This document shows, one piece after another, positions 1 through 9,245 of a DNA stretch of 64,000 nucleotides. This stretch comes from Flavobacteriaceae bacterium S0862 (GTDB lineage: Bacteria > Bacteroidota > Bacteroidia > Flavobacteriales > Flavobacteriaceae), in the NCBI GenBank assembly GCA_023015825.1, contig JALKAW010000001.1:1-64000 (forward strand). The letters are read 5' to 3'. Each line of letters starts with the position of its first letter. The first letter of the stretch is position 1. The notes under the pieces are model-generated. The model ran no database searches. It had not been told where the DNA came from and saw only the letters and a program-made list of their open reading frames with translations. The translations under genes and the position numbers were made by a program.

Positions 1-1
1 T

Positions 2-175
2 GCTAGCTCATATAAAGGTCTAAGGTTTGATTTAAATGAAATTTCTCAAGATAAATCTATAATATTACTCTTAAAAAATGTTTACAATAAGAGCATAGTT
101 GAACAGCGTTACAAAAGAGAACTATTAAAACCTAGAATCGCTAATTTAATCAAGCTCATTGATGAACAGGAATAA
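2..175 (+). CDS. C-terminal fragment of an unidentified protein (5' end outside window)
   Basis: An open frame runs in from the left edge and stops at TAA 173-175, leaving the last 57 residues of a protein. The tail is charged and helical-looking (ends in KLIDEQE) and shows no motif I recognise. It lies just upstream of a tRNA-like 3' fragment, so it could be the end of a gene on an integrated element, but nothing in the residues proves this. Codon use does not differ visibly from neighbours. It may also be a chance open frame, since no start is visible. Confidence 0.45.
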   Translation, partial: ASSYKGLRFDLNEISQDKSIILLLKNVYNKSIVEQRYKRELLKPRIANLIKLIDEQE

Positions 176-250
176 GTTTATGCTGTTATCAAAAGTCATT
201 AAATAAAATGTAGTTTAAATAGCACAACAAAGTGTATAATAATTTACTTT

Positions 251-278
251 TTGGTTCGAGTCCAGTTCCCGCTACTAC
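251..278 (+). other. 3' tRNA-like fragment, candidate attachment-site scar
   Basis: The stretch contains a canonical T-loop (TTCGAGT at 255-261), a 3' T-stem half CCAGT, a seven-base acceptor-like TCCCGCT and a discriminator-like A. The 5' T-stem half is only partly complementary (TTTGG instead of ACTGG), and no D-arm or anticodon arm is found upstream. It is therefore not a complete tRNA. Such 3' tRNA ends are typical crossover sites of tyrosine integrases. The tRNA identity cannot be assigned. Confidence 0.45.
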
Positions 279-279
279 A

Positions 280-308
280 AAGCTTCACAGAAATGTGAGG
301 CTTTTTTT
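280..308 (+). terminator. Rho-independent terminator, module copy 1
   Basis: A ten-base-pair stem (AAGCTTCACA with TGTGAGGCTT, one G-T pair), a GAAA tetraloop and seven T residues. It follows the tRNA-like fragment directly. A nearly identical hairpin occurs at 878-906. Confidence 0.75.
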
Positions 309-327
309 ATTACAAAATTTATTTCTG

Positions 328-335
328 TATCTTTA
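328..335 (+). promoter_or_regulatory. Candidate -7 box of gene at 363
   Basis: TATCTTTA resembles the Bacteroidota -7 consensus TAnnTTTG (last base differs) and lies 27 bases before the start codon. The same arrangement (TACCTTTA) recurs at 927-934 before the gene at 961. No clear TTG -33 element was seen. Confidence 0.35.
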
Positions 336-362
336 AAAGGTAACCAACTAAAGAATAATATT

Positions 363-785
363 ATGAATTTATTTAAAAACGCAAAATCTTTTTTCCATAA
401 TTGCGAATCAGGAAAAGGATGGGAATCTTGTAAGGATTATGTTGAAGAGAATGCTCTATTTGAAGCTCAAAGTGAAGCTTTTGCTGATGTTGATAAGGTA
501 AGAGTTTATGCAGATGCAATGGCTGGATTAGCGAATGTGACTATGCCTGGTAGTAGCTATAAAATTCATTCCTCTGCTTTTGATGAGGTAACGAATACGG
601 CATTATTTTTTGCAACTTTTACAGGAACACATTCTGGTGATGGTGGCCCAATTCCACCAACTAATAAAACAACAAATTCACATTATGTTTATGCTCTAAA
701 AATGAATGAAGAAGGTAAAGTTGAAAGTATGACAAAAATATGGAATTCACCTTGGGCTTTTCGAGAACTTGGATGGAACCAATAA
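363..785 (+). CDS. SnoaL-like / NTF2-fold protein
   Basis: A 140-residue cytoplasmic protein without signal peptide or membrane segment. Size and composition (N-terminal helices around FKNAKSFFHNCESGKGWESC, then a strand-rich half with ALFFATFTGTHSGDGGPIPP and a final MTKIWNS strand) resemble SnoaL-like proteins of the NTF2 superfamily, a cone-shaped alpha+beta fold used by polyketide cyclases and many small hydrolases or binding proteins. The substrate cannot be told. The start is ATG 363, 55 bases past a terminator. The gene stands alone, framed by two paralogous terminator/promoter modules, so it appears monocistronic. Confidence 0.7.
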   Translation: MNLFKNAKSFFHNCESGKGWESCKDYVEENALFEAQSEAFADVDKVRVYADAMAGLANVTMPGSSYKIHSSAFDEVTNTALFFATFTGTHSGDGGPIPPTNKTTNSHYVYALKMNEEGKVESMTKIWNSPWAFRELGWNQ

Positions 786-877
786 TACTTTATTGATTTA
801 GAGTGCATGTTGTTAAATCTAAGAAATTCTTATAAAAATTTTAAAGTTCGATAATTAGAGCTTTTCAGCTCCATAGT

Positions 878-906
878 AAGCTTCACATAAATGTGAAGCT
901 TTTTTT
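878..906 (+). terminator. Rho-independent terminator, module copy 2
   Basis: A perfect ten-base-pair stem (AAGCTTCACA with TGTGAAGCTT), TAAA loop and seven T residues, 93 bases after the stop of the SnoaL-like gene. It is almost identical to the hairpin at 280-308, and the following bases up to the next start are also similar, so the module is duplicated. Confidence 0.8.
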
Positions 907-960
907 ATGACACAACTTAATTTATGTACCTTTAAAAAAATTAATCTTAACATAATAAAT

Positions 961-1437
961 ATGAAAACATGTATTGCTTGCAATGCCGAAATAGAGGAGG
1001 GGTTTAATTTTTGCAAAGTTTGTGGATCGAAACAAGATTCAACTCAAAACGATTTACTAAAAAGTAATACTACTTTACTAACGATACTTTGTATTTTAAC
1101 AATTATTGGTTCTTTATTTGGAATAGCAAGAGGTTGGATTTATGAGTTGGTTTCAACAGTAGGAAATGATGATTATTTTAGAGGTTGGATTTATATTTTT
1201 GCAAATATTGGAACATTGACAGCTGCTATTTTGATGCTTAAAAGAAAAAAGACTGGACTTCATTTATATACAGTTTGTCAGAGTATTTATATTTTAACTG
1301 TAATTTATGCGACCATAATTTATGAAGTTTCAGATTTTGAAGGATTAGCAATTGTTTTATCTTTGTTTTTCCTTATTCCTTCAATTGTCTTTATTATTCT
1401 ATATTGGCAAAATTCTATTACGAAACATTTGAAATGA
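961..1437 (+). CDS. Zinc-ribbon integral membrane protein, function unknown
   Basis: A 158-residue protein. The N-terminus carries a zinc ribbon with two CxxC knuckles (CIAC and CKVC, residues 3-20), followed by a short linker and about four hydrophobic segments (roughly residues 38-60, 75-92, 98-118 and 128-152). This layout is common in uncharacterised bacterial zinc_ribbon_2 membrane proteins, where the ribbon sits on the cytoplasmic side. I chose ATG 961 rather than the in-frame ATG 907, because the longer form would be read through a terminator and a -7-like box. It is convergent with the TolC gene. Function unknown. Confidence 0.75.
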   Translation: MKTCIACNAEIEEGFNFCKVCGSKQDSTQNDLLKSNTTLLTILCILTIIGSLFGIARGWIYELVSTVGNDDYFRGWIYIFANIGTLTAAILMLKRKKTGLHLYTVCQSIYILTVIYATIIYEVSDFEGLAIVLSLFFLIPSIVFIILYWQNSITKHLK

Positions 1438-1473
1438 TAATGTAATATTGGTTTCTTAAACTACCATCCTTTT

Positions 1474-2886
1474 TTAAATTTTTCCTTTAAAATAATCGAG
1501 AATTTTAATGCGTAATACATATTCATATTTCACATTATTTAAGTTTACAAGGGCATTTTCCAAATTATTTTTACTAATTATATAGGTAACGCTATTATTA
1601 ACGCCATTAATAAATCGTATTTCATTAATTCTTAAGGATTCTTCGTATGCTTCATGCTGTTTCAACATTATTTCATAACGCTCAAAGGCCGACTTCATGT
1701 CTTTGTAGGTTTGCTCTATAGAAGATCGCAACTGTAATTTAGTACGTTCTAATTCAATGGTAGCTTCTTCTTTTTTTATTTTTTCTAAACCAACTCTGTT
1801 TTTAGTACTAAACCCGTTAAAAAGAGGAATATTAACAGCGACGCCGAAGGAGCTATTTAAGTTGTTTTCAAATTGATCATTATAGCTAATATCTTCTGCT
1901 AAGAAATTAGTTTGCTCGGTAAAGACGGGATAGTCTAGTCCCCCAATAGTAACATAATCACCAGTGTTTTCAATACTACTACCAGTTTCGTTAAAAAAGC
2001 GAGCTGCGCTAGAATAATTGGTGTTTAAATTTGCAAATAAGGTAACCTCTGGAACATAATTAGACTTTGCTGCCATAATACCCTTTTGGGATGCTTCTAA
2101 TCTATATTCCGCGGCTTTAACAATACCCATATTTTGTAAAGCTTGATTATATACATCTTCGAAAGACTCGGAATAAGAATTGAAATTTGAAGGCATATCT
2201 ATTGCACTTATATCAAAATCAATATCTATGTTCATCAATTCTTTTAAATTTATTTTTGAATCTTCATAGTTATTTCTAGAACTTATCAAATTTGCTTCAT
2301 CATTGGCCTTGAGCCCTTGAAAATCTCTATATTCAGAAGGGTCTCCCATATCTTCTTCGAACATAGATTTTAACCTATTATATTGCTCATTTGTCGAGGA
2401 TAATCTATTTTGAGCTAATTCATATAAATCACCCGTATTTATTACCTGTAAATATGCCAATGTTACATTTAAAATTAAATTATGCTTCGCATTTTCAGTT
2501 TCCATTTCAGAGGCTAATAAATTTAATTTTTGTTGACGTAATCTATTAATTAGTTGAAACCCATTAAAAACAGTAGCTCTTAAATTAAGTCCAGCATTGG
2601 AGAATGTAAGTTGCTCATTTATATAACTATTAGTAAAAGGATCAATGCTTCTTCCACTGGTTTCCCCAATACTATAATTGCCATTTAACGTTGGCAATAA
2701 GGCGTTTCTGCTCTGCTTAAAATTAATGGCAGAAGTTTCTGTTTGTAAGTAAGCAGACTTGTAATCTAAGTTATTGATTAAAGCAATATCTATACATTCT
2801 TGTAAATTATACGTTGTGTTAGAACTTTGGCTAACAATATTTAGACATTGAAAGAAAAGTATAATGATAATTATATTACGTCTCAT
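1474..2886 (-). CDS. TolC family outer-membrane efflux protein
   Basis: A 470-residue protein with an N-terminal signal peptide (hydrophobic core IIIIILFFQCLNIV, cleavage likely after SQS). The two repeated OEP halves are visible as long amphipathic helices (LQECIDIALINNLDYKSAYLQ start of repeat 1; around residue 245 VYNQALQNMGIVKAAEYRLE start of repeat 2). It is the outer-membrane exit duct, forming a trimer that joins a periplasmic adaptor. It is the last gene of the six-gene minus-strand operon that begins with the adaptor at 10499, and starts 18 bases after the second ATPase ends. The substrate of the pump is unknown. Confidence 0.92.
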   Translation of the reverse strand: MRRNIIIIILFFQCLNIVSQSSNTTYNLQECIDIALINNLDYKSAYLQTETSAINFKQSRNALLPTLNGNYSIGETSGRSIDPFTNSYINEQLTFSNAGLNLRATVFNGFQLINRLRQQKLNLLASEMETENAKHNLILNVTLAYLQVINTGDLYELAQNRLSSTNEQYNRLKSMFEEDMGDPSEYRDFQGLKANDEANLISSRNNYEDSKINLKELMNIDIDFDISAIDMPSNFNSYSESFEDVYNQALQNMGIVKAAEYRLEASQKGIMAAKSNYVPEVTLFANLNTNYSSAARFFNETGSSIENTGDYVTIGGLDYPVFTEQTNFLAEDISYNDQFENNLNSSFGVAVNIPLFNGFSTKNRVGLEKIKKEEATIELERTKLQLRSSIEQTYKDMKSAFERYEIMLKQHEAYEESLRINEIRFINGVNNSVTYIISKNNLENALVNLNNVKYEYVLRIKILDYFKGKI

Positions 2887-2904
2887 GTACTTTATTTTAT
2901 TTGT

Positions 2905-3579
2905 TTATAGATTGTAATCGTTACGTGAACCATCCAATAACTGAATAATTCTTTGACCATAACTTGCATTTGTTTCAGAATGTGTGGCTTGTATTATTGT
3001 TACGCCTTCTTCATTGAGTTCTTTAAATAACTCCATGATTTCTTGACTCTGTTTGGAGTTAAGATTACCTGTTGGTTCATCGGCCAATATAAGCTTTGGT
3101 CTTGAAATAAGTGCTCTTGCGATACCAACCAATTGTTGTTGACCTCCGCTTAATTGCACAGGGAATAGATCTTTTTTGCCAACTATATTGAATCGATCCA
3201 GCATATCGGCTACCAAGGCTTTACGTTCAGAGGATTTTATTTTTTTATACAATAAAGGTGTTTCAATGTTTTCATATACTGTAAGATTGTCAATCAAATT
3301 GTAGGACTGAAAAACAAATCCAATATATTCTTTGTACAATTTTGCACGTTGACGTTCTTTTAAGTTATGAACGGACTCATTAAGAAATTTATAAGTACCC
3401 TCATTAAACCCATCAATCATTCCAATTACATTTAATAAGGTTGATTTTCCTGAGCCAGAAGGCCCCATAATAGATATAAACTCTCCCTCTTTTACTAACA
3501 AGTCAATGTCTTTAAGTAAAAAGATTCGTCTTCCGCCAGAGTTAACCCATTTATATATGCCTTCTAATTTTAATAACAT
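2905..3579 (-). CDS. ABC transporter ATP-binding protein, MacB/LolD type (second of pair)
   Basis: A 224-residue nucleotide-binding subunit with Walker A GPSGSGKST (about residues 39-47), Q-loop in FVFQSYN, signature LSGGQQQ, Walker B LILADEP and H-loop ATHSE. It should energise one or both FtsX-type permeases upstream. Two positions deviate from the paralogue at 8529: the signature is followed by LVGIARA rather than RVAVARA, and the D-loop reads GNLNS rather than GNLDS. The substitutions suggest an asymmetric partner in a heterodimer or a slower ATPase, but this is inference. Gene order is permease, this gene, then tolC, with short gaps. Confidence 0.93.
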   Translation of the reverse strand: MLLKLEGIYKWVNSGGRRIFLLKDIDLLVKEGEFISIMGPSGSGKSTLLNVIGMIDGFNEGTYKFLNESVHNLKERQRAKLYKEYIGFVFQSYNLIDNLTVYENIETPLLYKKIKSSERKALVADMLDRFNIVGKKDLFPVQLSGGQQQLVGIARALISRPKLILADEPTGNLNSKQSQEIMELFKELNEEGVTIIQATHSETNASYGQRIIQLLDGSRNDYNL

Positions 3580-3602
3580 TTGTCAATATTCTAGTTAATT
3601 AA

Positions 3603-6038
3603 TTATTCTGTTCTTAAGCTTTTTACTGGGTTAGTAATAGCCGCTCTAATCGCTTGAAAGCTTAAAGTAATAAGTGCAACAATCAAGGATATCATTCCTG
3701 TACCTGCAAAAATCCACCAACTGAGATCAATTCTAAACGCAAAATCTTGTAACCATGTATTCATAAACCACCAAGCAATTGGGGTTGCTATTAAAAAAGC
3801 TAACAAGACAAGTTTCACGAAATCTGTAGATAACATTCTAACAATATTAGTTACAGAAGCACCTAATACTTTTCTAACACCTATTTCTTTTGTACGTTGT
3901 TCTGCTATGTATGTTGCCAGTCCTAATAAGCCTAAACACGCAATGATAATTGCTAAAAATGCAAAGGTTATTGCCACACTGCCAATACGCTGTTCTTGGC
4001 GATACATATTATCGAAAGATTCATCTAAAAAAGAGTAATCAAAAGGCATTCCAGGAGCTACTGCTTTGTATTTGTTTTCTATAATATCCACTAAACCAGC
4101 AATATCATTTGTGTTAAATCTATATGCCGTTACCCAACTATTATTTCCTAATCTCATGCTTAAAGCACCTACATTTTGTTTGAGAGATTCGTAATTAAAA
4201 TTCTTAACAACACCAATGACGGTATACTCGGTTCGGTTACCATTGCCATCAGATCCATATAAGTTTTTGCCGACGGCATTATTGTCAAAGCCAGCAAGCC
4301 TAGCTGCCGTTTCGTTAATAACTATTGCAGTAGAATCTGAACCGAATTCTCTTGAGAAAAAGCGACCATCAAGCATTTCCATGTCCATGTTTTCTAGGTA
4401 ATCATAATCTACACGCCAATATTGCATATTAAAAGCATTAGACTCAGTCATTACGGTTTCAGTAGAGAATGTAGTATCACTTCTACTTGAATCAGAAACT
4501 GGTAGAAAACCTCCAAAGGAAGCAGATTCTACTCCAGTTAATTGTACAATTTCATCTTTTAAAGACTGTCGCGTTTCTAATGGGAGACCACTATTATTAA
4601 CTACCAAAACTTGTTCTTTACTAAAACCTAGCTCAGACGACTGTATATGATTTAATTGTTTATAGATCACAACTGTTCCGACGATTAGTATGATTGAGGT
4701 AGCAAATTGAAATACAACTAAAAAATTTCGTAATGTATCTTTTTTATGACCTGTTGATAGTTTCCCTTTCAATACAGTTATTGGTTTAAAGGATGACATA
4801 AAAAACGCCGGATATAACCCTGCAAAAGCTCCTATAATAAAAGGAAAAATGAATAAAAATATTATAAAATTGGGTGTTAAGAGCGCACTCATAATCATTT
4901 CTTTTCCAGACATGTCATTAAACCAACCAAGGGTTAATCTCACAAACAATATTCCTATTATCAAAGCTAAAATTGAAATAAGGGTTGATTCGGTTAAAAA
5001 CTGCCATATAAGAGACTTTTTTTCTGTACCCAATACTTTACGAATGCCTACTTCTTTAGCACGTCCTGATGATCTCGCAGTTGTAAGATTCATAAAATTA
5101 ATACAAGCCAGGATTAATATAAATAATGCTGCTGCTGAAAATATATATACGTATTGGATATTACCATTAGCACTTAATTCAACGCCGCGAGACGATCTTA
5201 AATGAATATCTGTCATAGGAAAAAGAGAATATTCTAAACTATTTCCTGCTTTTTCGAAATCTTCCATGCTTTCAATCTGCATAAATTGTGCAGCTTGAGG
5301 TAAAATATACTTATCGATAACCGCTGTAAAATTCTTATTGAACTCTTTATAGTCTGTTCCAGATCTTAAAAGCACATAGGTGTGGAAATTATGACTAAGG
5401 TAGTTTCCAAAACCATATTGTACATTATCCATTGAGAAAAAGAAATCGTATCGGAAATGCGAGTTTCGTGGCATGTCCTCAATAACTGCTGTTACCTCAT
5501 ATAAAGTACGTGTATTATCATCAGTATCTAAAAATTCCCCAATGGCCTTTTCGGCACTTCCAAAATACCGAATTGCTGCAGTTTCTGAAATAACTACGGT
5601 ATTTGGCTCGTTAAGAGCGGTTTTGGTATTTCCAACTATAGCAGGTAAGGTAAATACATTAAATAAAGTTGAGTCTGCGTGTGCTACGAGACGTTCATTT
5701 ATATATTCACTTCCTTTTTTTATAAGTTTTGAACCACCTGATGCATAGAATCTCATATATTCTTCCACTTCAGGATAATCATTTTTTAGGGTTTCACCCA
5801 TTGGATCAGCACTAACTGCCATTGAAAGATCGGTTCCTCCAAATTGTATGTCAGAGTTTATTCTATAAATTCTTTCAGCATTTTCATGATATTGATCATA
5901 ACTTAATTCGTCACTTACAAACATGGCAATAACTATAAAACAACCTATTCCTAATGACAAACCAACAATGTTTATAGCGGTAAACCCTTTATTTTTTAAA
6001 AGGTTTCTCCATGCAATCTTTATATAATTTTTTATCAT
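3603..6038 (-). CDS. FtsX/MacB-type ABC transporter permease (second of pair)
   Basis: An 811-residue permease. It has an N-terminal membrane helix after MIKNYIKIAWRNLLKNKGF (MacB_PCD start), a periplasmic domain of about 230 residues, an FtsX bundle (about residues 290-400, with GRAKEVGIRKVLGTEKKSL), then a second helix, periplasmic domain and C-terminal FtsX bundle (RTKEIGVRKVLGASVTNIV; ends PVKSLRTE). This doubled layout is the usual form in Bacteroidota. MacB-type permeases do not move solute through the membrane; they drive the tripartite pump mechanically from the periplasm. It is a paralogue of the next permease (6067-8469), and both likely arose by tandem duplication. Confidence 0.92.
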   Translation of the reverse strand: MIKNYIKIAWRNLLKNKGFTAINIVGLSLGIGCFIVIAMFVSDELSYDQYHENAERIYRINSDIQFGGTDLSMAVSADPMGETLKNDYPEVEEYMRFYASGGSKLIKKGSEYINERLVAHADSTLFNVFTLPAIVGNTKTALNEPNTVVISETAAIRYFGSAEKAIGEFLDTDDNTRTLYEVTAVIEDMPRNSHFRYDFFFSMDNVQYGFGNYLSHNFHTYVLLRSGTDYKEFNKNFTAVIDKYILPQAAQFMQIESMEDFEKAGNSLEYSLFPMTDIHLRSSRGVELSANGNIQYVYIFSAAALFILILACINFMNLTTARSSGRAKEVGIRKVLGTEKKSLIWQFLTESTLISILALIIGILFVRLTLGWFNDMSGKEMIMSALLTPNFIIFLFIFPFIIGAFAGLYPAFFMSSFKPITVLKGKLSTGHKKDTLRNFLVVFQFATSIILIVGTVVIYKQLNHIQSSELGFSKEQVLVVNNSGLPLETRQSLKDEIVQLTGVESASFGGFLPVSDSSRSDTTFSTETVMTESNAFNMQYWRVDYDYLENMDMEMLDGRFFSREFGSDSTAIVINETAARLAGFDNNAVGKNLYGSDGNGNRTEYTVIGVVKNFNYESLKQNVGALSMRLGNNSWVTAYRFNTNDIAGLVDIIENKYKAVAPGMPFDYSFLDESFDNMYRQEQRIGSVAITFAFLAIIIACLGLLGLATYIAEQRTKEIGVRKVLGASVTNIVRMLSTDFVKLVLLAFLIATPIAWWFMNTWLQDFAFRIDLSWWIFAGTGMISLIVALITLSFQAIRAAITNPVKSLRTE

Positions 6039-6066
6039 GATTTTTTATTTTTTAATAGATGATTGA

Positions 6067-8469
6067 TTATTCTGTTCTTAAACTTTTAGTAGGGTTTGAT
6101 AATGCTGCTCTAATAGATTGGAAACTAACTGTAATTAGAGTAATTATAAGAGCTCCCAAGGCAGCTGCTAAAAATATCCACCAAGATATATCTGTTCTGT
6201 AGGCAAATTTTTGTATCCATTGATTCATAACATAATAAGCTATTGGTGCCGAAATTAATAGTGAAATAATTACTAGTTGGACAAAATCTTTAGATAATAG
6301 CATCCATAAATTTCGAACAGAAGCACCTAATACTTTTCTAACACCAATTTCTTTGGTGCGTTGCTCTGCAACAAATGATGCTAAACCAAAAAGACCTAAA
6401 CAACTAATTAATATTGCTAGAAGTGTAAATACACGGGCTAAGCTTGCCACTCGTTCTTCTGAAGCAAATTTTTTAGCATATTCTTCATCGACAAATTCAT
6501 AACTATATGGAAGATTAGGAAAATGTTCCTTAAAAGTAGCCTCAATAATTTCTAGGTTTGTAGCTACACTTTTATCAGGATTTAGTCTCAGGTTATAATA
6601 ACTAGCATTATTTTGCCTATCGAACACATAAAGACCTTGTTTTACTGGAGAATATGGAGATTGTGCAATCATATCTTCTACAACACCAATTATTTTTCTA
6701 GGAGGATCAGGATTTTCTCCTCCCCCATCGTCTCTAATAAATTTACCCACTGGATCTGTAATTCCCATATACGATACTGCTGTTTTATTTATTAAAACAG
6801 CATTAGAATCTGTTGCAAATTCTCTTGAAAAATCACGGCCATCTATGATTTTTAACCCTAAAGATTTAGCGTATTCATAAGAAACTTCTGTCCAAGCAAA
6901 ATCTTCTTGAAACCCTTCTGGTTTACCTTCCCATGTATATCCACCCCTATTTGACCATATTCTTGTTATAGGGCTACTTGATGTCGACATCTCAACAACA
7001 CCACCTGAAGCTAGGAATTGATTTCTCATAAAATCTTGTTTACCACGAAAGTCAACACTCATTACAGGAATTTGTATCAATCCAGCTTTATTATAACCTA
7101 CGGGACGATCTTTACTATACTGAATTTGATTCATAACGACTAAGGTTCCAATAATCAATGCTACGGAAACCGTAAATTGAATTACTACGAGGATTTTTCG
7201 AGGAACTGCGGCAAATCGACCAACTTTAAAAGTGCCTTTTAAAACTTTAATTGGTTTAAAAGAGGACAAATAAAGCGCAGGATAACTGCCAGCAAGTATA
7301 GCTGTGAAAACGATAAATACTAGAGAGTATCCCCAGAATTTAAAGTTGTTCCATGGAAATAAAATTTCTTTACTTGCTAAATAATTAAATCCATTTAAAA
7401 AGATTAGCACTAAAATAATAGCTACAATAAATGCGAATATGACAACTAACAATGATTCACTTAAAAATTGATATATTAATTGCTTCCTATTAGAACCTAT
7501 AGCCTTTCGTATACCCACTTCCATAGCTCTTTTTTCGGAACGAGCTGTACTTAAATTCATAAAATTTATACATGCAAGAAAAAGAACAAATACACCTATA
7601 ATAGCAAATAACCAAACATTTTCTATTCGGCCACCAGATTGAACGCCATTTTCGAAATTTGAACGTAAATGCCAATCCTTCATTGGTAATAGAAATATTT
7701 GAGGATTAAATTCTGCTTCGTTTTCTGCAGCATTTTTCTTTGAATCTCTAATAGCATCGCTAACACCTTTCATAGTGGTATTATCAGCAATTTGTACAAA
7801 CATTTGAAATGAATTGTTTCCCCAACTATCCGCAGCATTAATAATCCAATTTGAAGTTGTGATGTAGTGCTTCCATGGCATAATAAAATCAACGTCTTCA
7901 AACAGAGTGTTATTAGGAATATCTTGATATACACTAGTAACCAACATATCGTCGGCACTATTTACTTTCAGTATTTTTCCTATTGGATCTGCATCACCAA
8001 AAATGGCATCTGCAGTAGATTTTGACAGCATTATACTGTTTTTTTCTATAAGACCATTCTTTTCACCTTTAAGAATGTTTAATTTTAAAATATCTAAAAT
8101 CGACTCCTGCATGAAGTTTCCACTTCGTGATAAATTGACATCACCATATTTTAAATAGTTGCTATTATTCCACGAAGACATTGAAAGGTGTTTAAAATTT
8201 GAACCATAATTTTCCCTCAACAAATTTTCTAGAGGTCGTGGAATTGCTTGTCCTGTTCCTATATTTCCATTAAACGTTTGACTTTGATAGACCTGTGCAA
8301 TGCTGTCATAATTTTCAAAATGCTTATTAAAACTAAGTTCGTCAATAATCCAAAGAGAAATCATGATAGTAACTGCTATCCCTATGGCCAGTCCAAAAAT
8401 ATTAATGAACGAATACACCTTACTTTTTATGAGGTTTCTCCATGCTATTTTGAAATAATTTTTAATCAT
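6067..8469 (-). CDS. FtsX/MacB-type ABC transporter permease (first of pair)
   Basis: An 800-residue paralogue of the 3603-6038 permease, with the same double MacB_PCD-FtsX layout: N-terminal MIKNYFKIAWRNLIKSKVY plus helix, first bundle containing EKRAMEVGIRKAIGSNRKQ, and C-terminal bundle with RTKEIGVRKVLGASVRNLW, ending NPTKSLRTE. The two share near-identical cytoplasmic coupling segments but clearly different periplasmic domains. This fits the pair forming a heterodimer or having distinct cargo. It starts 59 bases after the first ATPase and ends 28 bases before the second permease. Confidence 0.92.
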   Translation of the reverse strand: MIKNYFKIAWRNLIKSKVYSFINIFGLAIGIAVTIMISLWIIDELSFNKHFENYDSIAQVYQSQTFNGNIGTGQAIPRPLENLLRENYGSNFKHLSMSSWNNSNYLKYGDVNLSRSGNFMQESILDILKLNILKGEKNGLIEKNSIMLSKSTADAIFGDADPIGKILKVNSADDMLVTSVYQDIPNNTLFEDVDFIMPWKHYITTSNWIINAADSWGNNSFQMFVQIADNTTMKGVSDAIRDSKKNAAENEAEFNPQIFLLPMKDWHLRSNFENGVQSGGRIENVWLFAIIGVFVLFLACINFMNLSTARSEKRAMEVGIRKAIGSNRKQLIYQFLSESLLVVIFAFIVAIILVLIFLNGFNYLASKEILFPWNNFKFWGYSLVFIVFTAILAGSYPALYLSSFKPIKVLKGTFKVGRFAAVPRKILVVIQFTVSVALIIGTLVVMNQIQYSKDRPVGYNKAGLIQIPVMSVDFRGKQDFMRNQFLASGGVVEMSTSSSPITRIWSNRGGYTWEGKPEGFQEDFAWTEVSYEYAKSLGLKIIDGRDFSREFATDSNAVLINKTAVSYMGITDPVGKFIRDDGGGENPDPPRKIIGVVEDMIAQSPYSPVKQGLYVFDRQNNASYYNLRLNPDKSVATNLEIIEATFKEHFPNLPYSYEFVDEEYAKKFASEERVASLARVFTLLAILISCLGLFGLASFVAEQRTKEIGVRKVLGASVRNLWMLLSKDFVQLVIISLLISAPIAYYVMNQWIQKFAYRTDISWWIFLAAALGALIITLITVSFQSIRAALSNPTKSLRTE

Positions 8470-8528
8470 GACTGTTCGTTTTTTGATTGATTACTGTTGA
8501 TTATTGTTTGTTTCTTAATTGATACTTC

Positions 8529-9206
8529 TTAAACAAGAACATTTTCAGTTACTTTTTGACCATCAAGCATTCTAATTATTCTATGACTATATTTAGCGTC
8601 ATGCTCACTGTGAGTAACCATTATTATTGTTGTACCTGCTTCATTCAATTCGGTAAGTAAATCCATTACTTCATTACCATTACTACTGTCTAGGTTTCCA
8701 GTTGGCTCATCAGCTAGTATTAATTTAGGATTGTTAACAACCGCTCTCGCAACTGCTACACGTTGTTGTTGACCACCAGATAACTGTTGAGGAAAATGTT
8801 TTCTACGATGCATAATTTGCATTTTCTCTAAAACTTCTTCAACGCGTTTTTTACGTTCGTCAGGTTTTACACCAGTATAAATTAATGGTAATTCAACATT
8901 TTCATAAACCGTAAGTTCATCTATTAGGTTGAAACTTTGAAAAACAAATCCAATATTATGTTTTCTAAGATTAGCTCGCTTACGTTCGTTAAAATCTGAA
9001 ACCTCAATTTCGTTAAAAACAAAACTTCCACCATCAGGATCATCTAATAATCCAAGTATGTTAAGTAATGTAGATTTACCACATCCTGAAGGTCCCATAA
9101 TTGCAACAAATTCACCTTCTTTTACAGAAAAGGAGAGTTTGTTAAGAGCTATAGTTCGTACTTCGTCCGTACTGTAGTATTTTTCAAGTTCGTTAATTGT
9201 TATCAT
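8529..9206 (-). CDS. ABC transporter ATP-binding protein, MacB/LolD type (first of pair)
   Basis: A 225-residue ATPase with all canonical motifs: Walker A GPSGCGKST, signature LSGGQQQRVAVARA, Walker B LILADEP, D-loop GNLDS and H-loop VTHSE. In the MacB/LolD class the ATPase couples to FtsX-type permeases. It is the second gene of the operon, 39 bases after the adaptor. Unlike its paralogue at 2905-3579 it keeps the consensus D-loop. Confidence 0.95.
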   Translation of the reverse strand: MITINELEKYYSTDEVRTIALNKLSFSVKEGEFVAIMGPSGCGKSTLLNILGLLDDPDGGSFVFNEIEVSDFNERKRANLRKHNIGFVFQSFNLIDELTVYENVELPLIYTGVKPDERKKRVEEVLEKMQIMHRRKHFPQQLSGGQQQRVAVARAVVNNPKLILADEPTGNLDSSNGNEVMDLLTELNEAGTTIIMVTHSEHDAKYSHRIIRMLDGQKVTENVLV

Positions 9207-9245
9207 CTGTTTATTTATTTAATATATTTTTCTATTATTTGTTTT

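Noticed and set aside
251-278. Complete tRNA gene
   Set aside because: No D-arm, anticodon arm or matching 5' acceptor can be found upstream.
907-960. Longer N-terminus for the zinc-ribbon protein (ATG 907)
   Set aside because: It would add 18 residues across a terminator and a -7-like box; the CxxC ribbon begins right after ATG 961.
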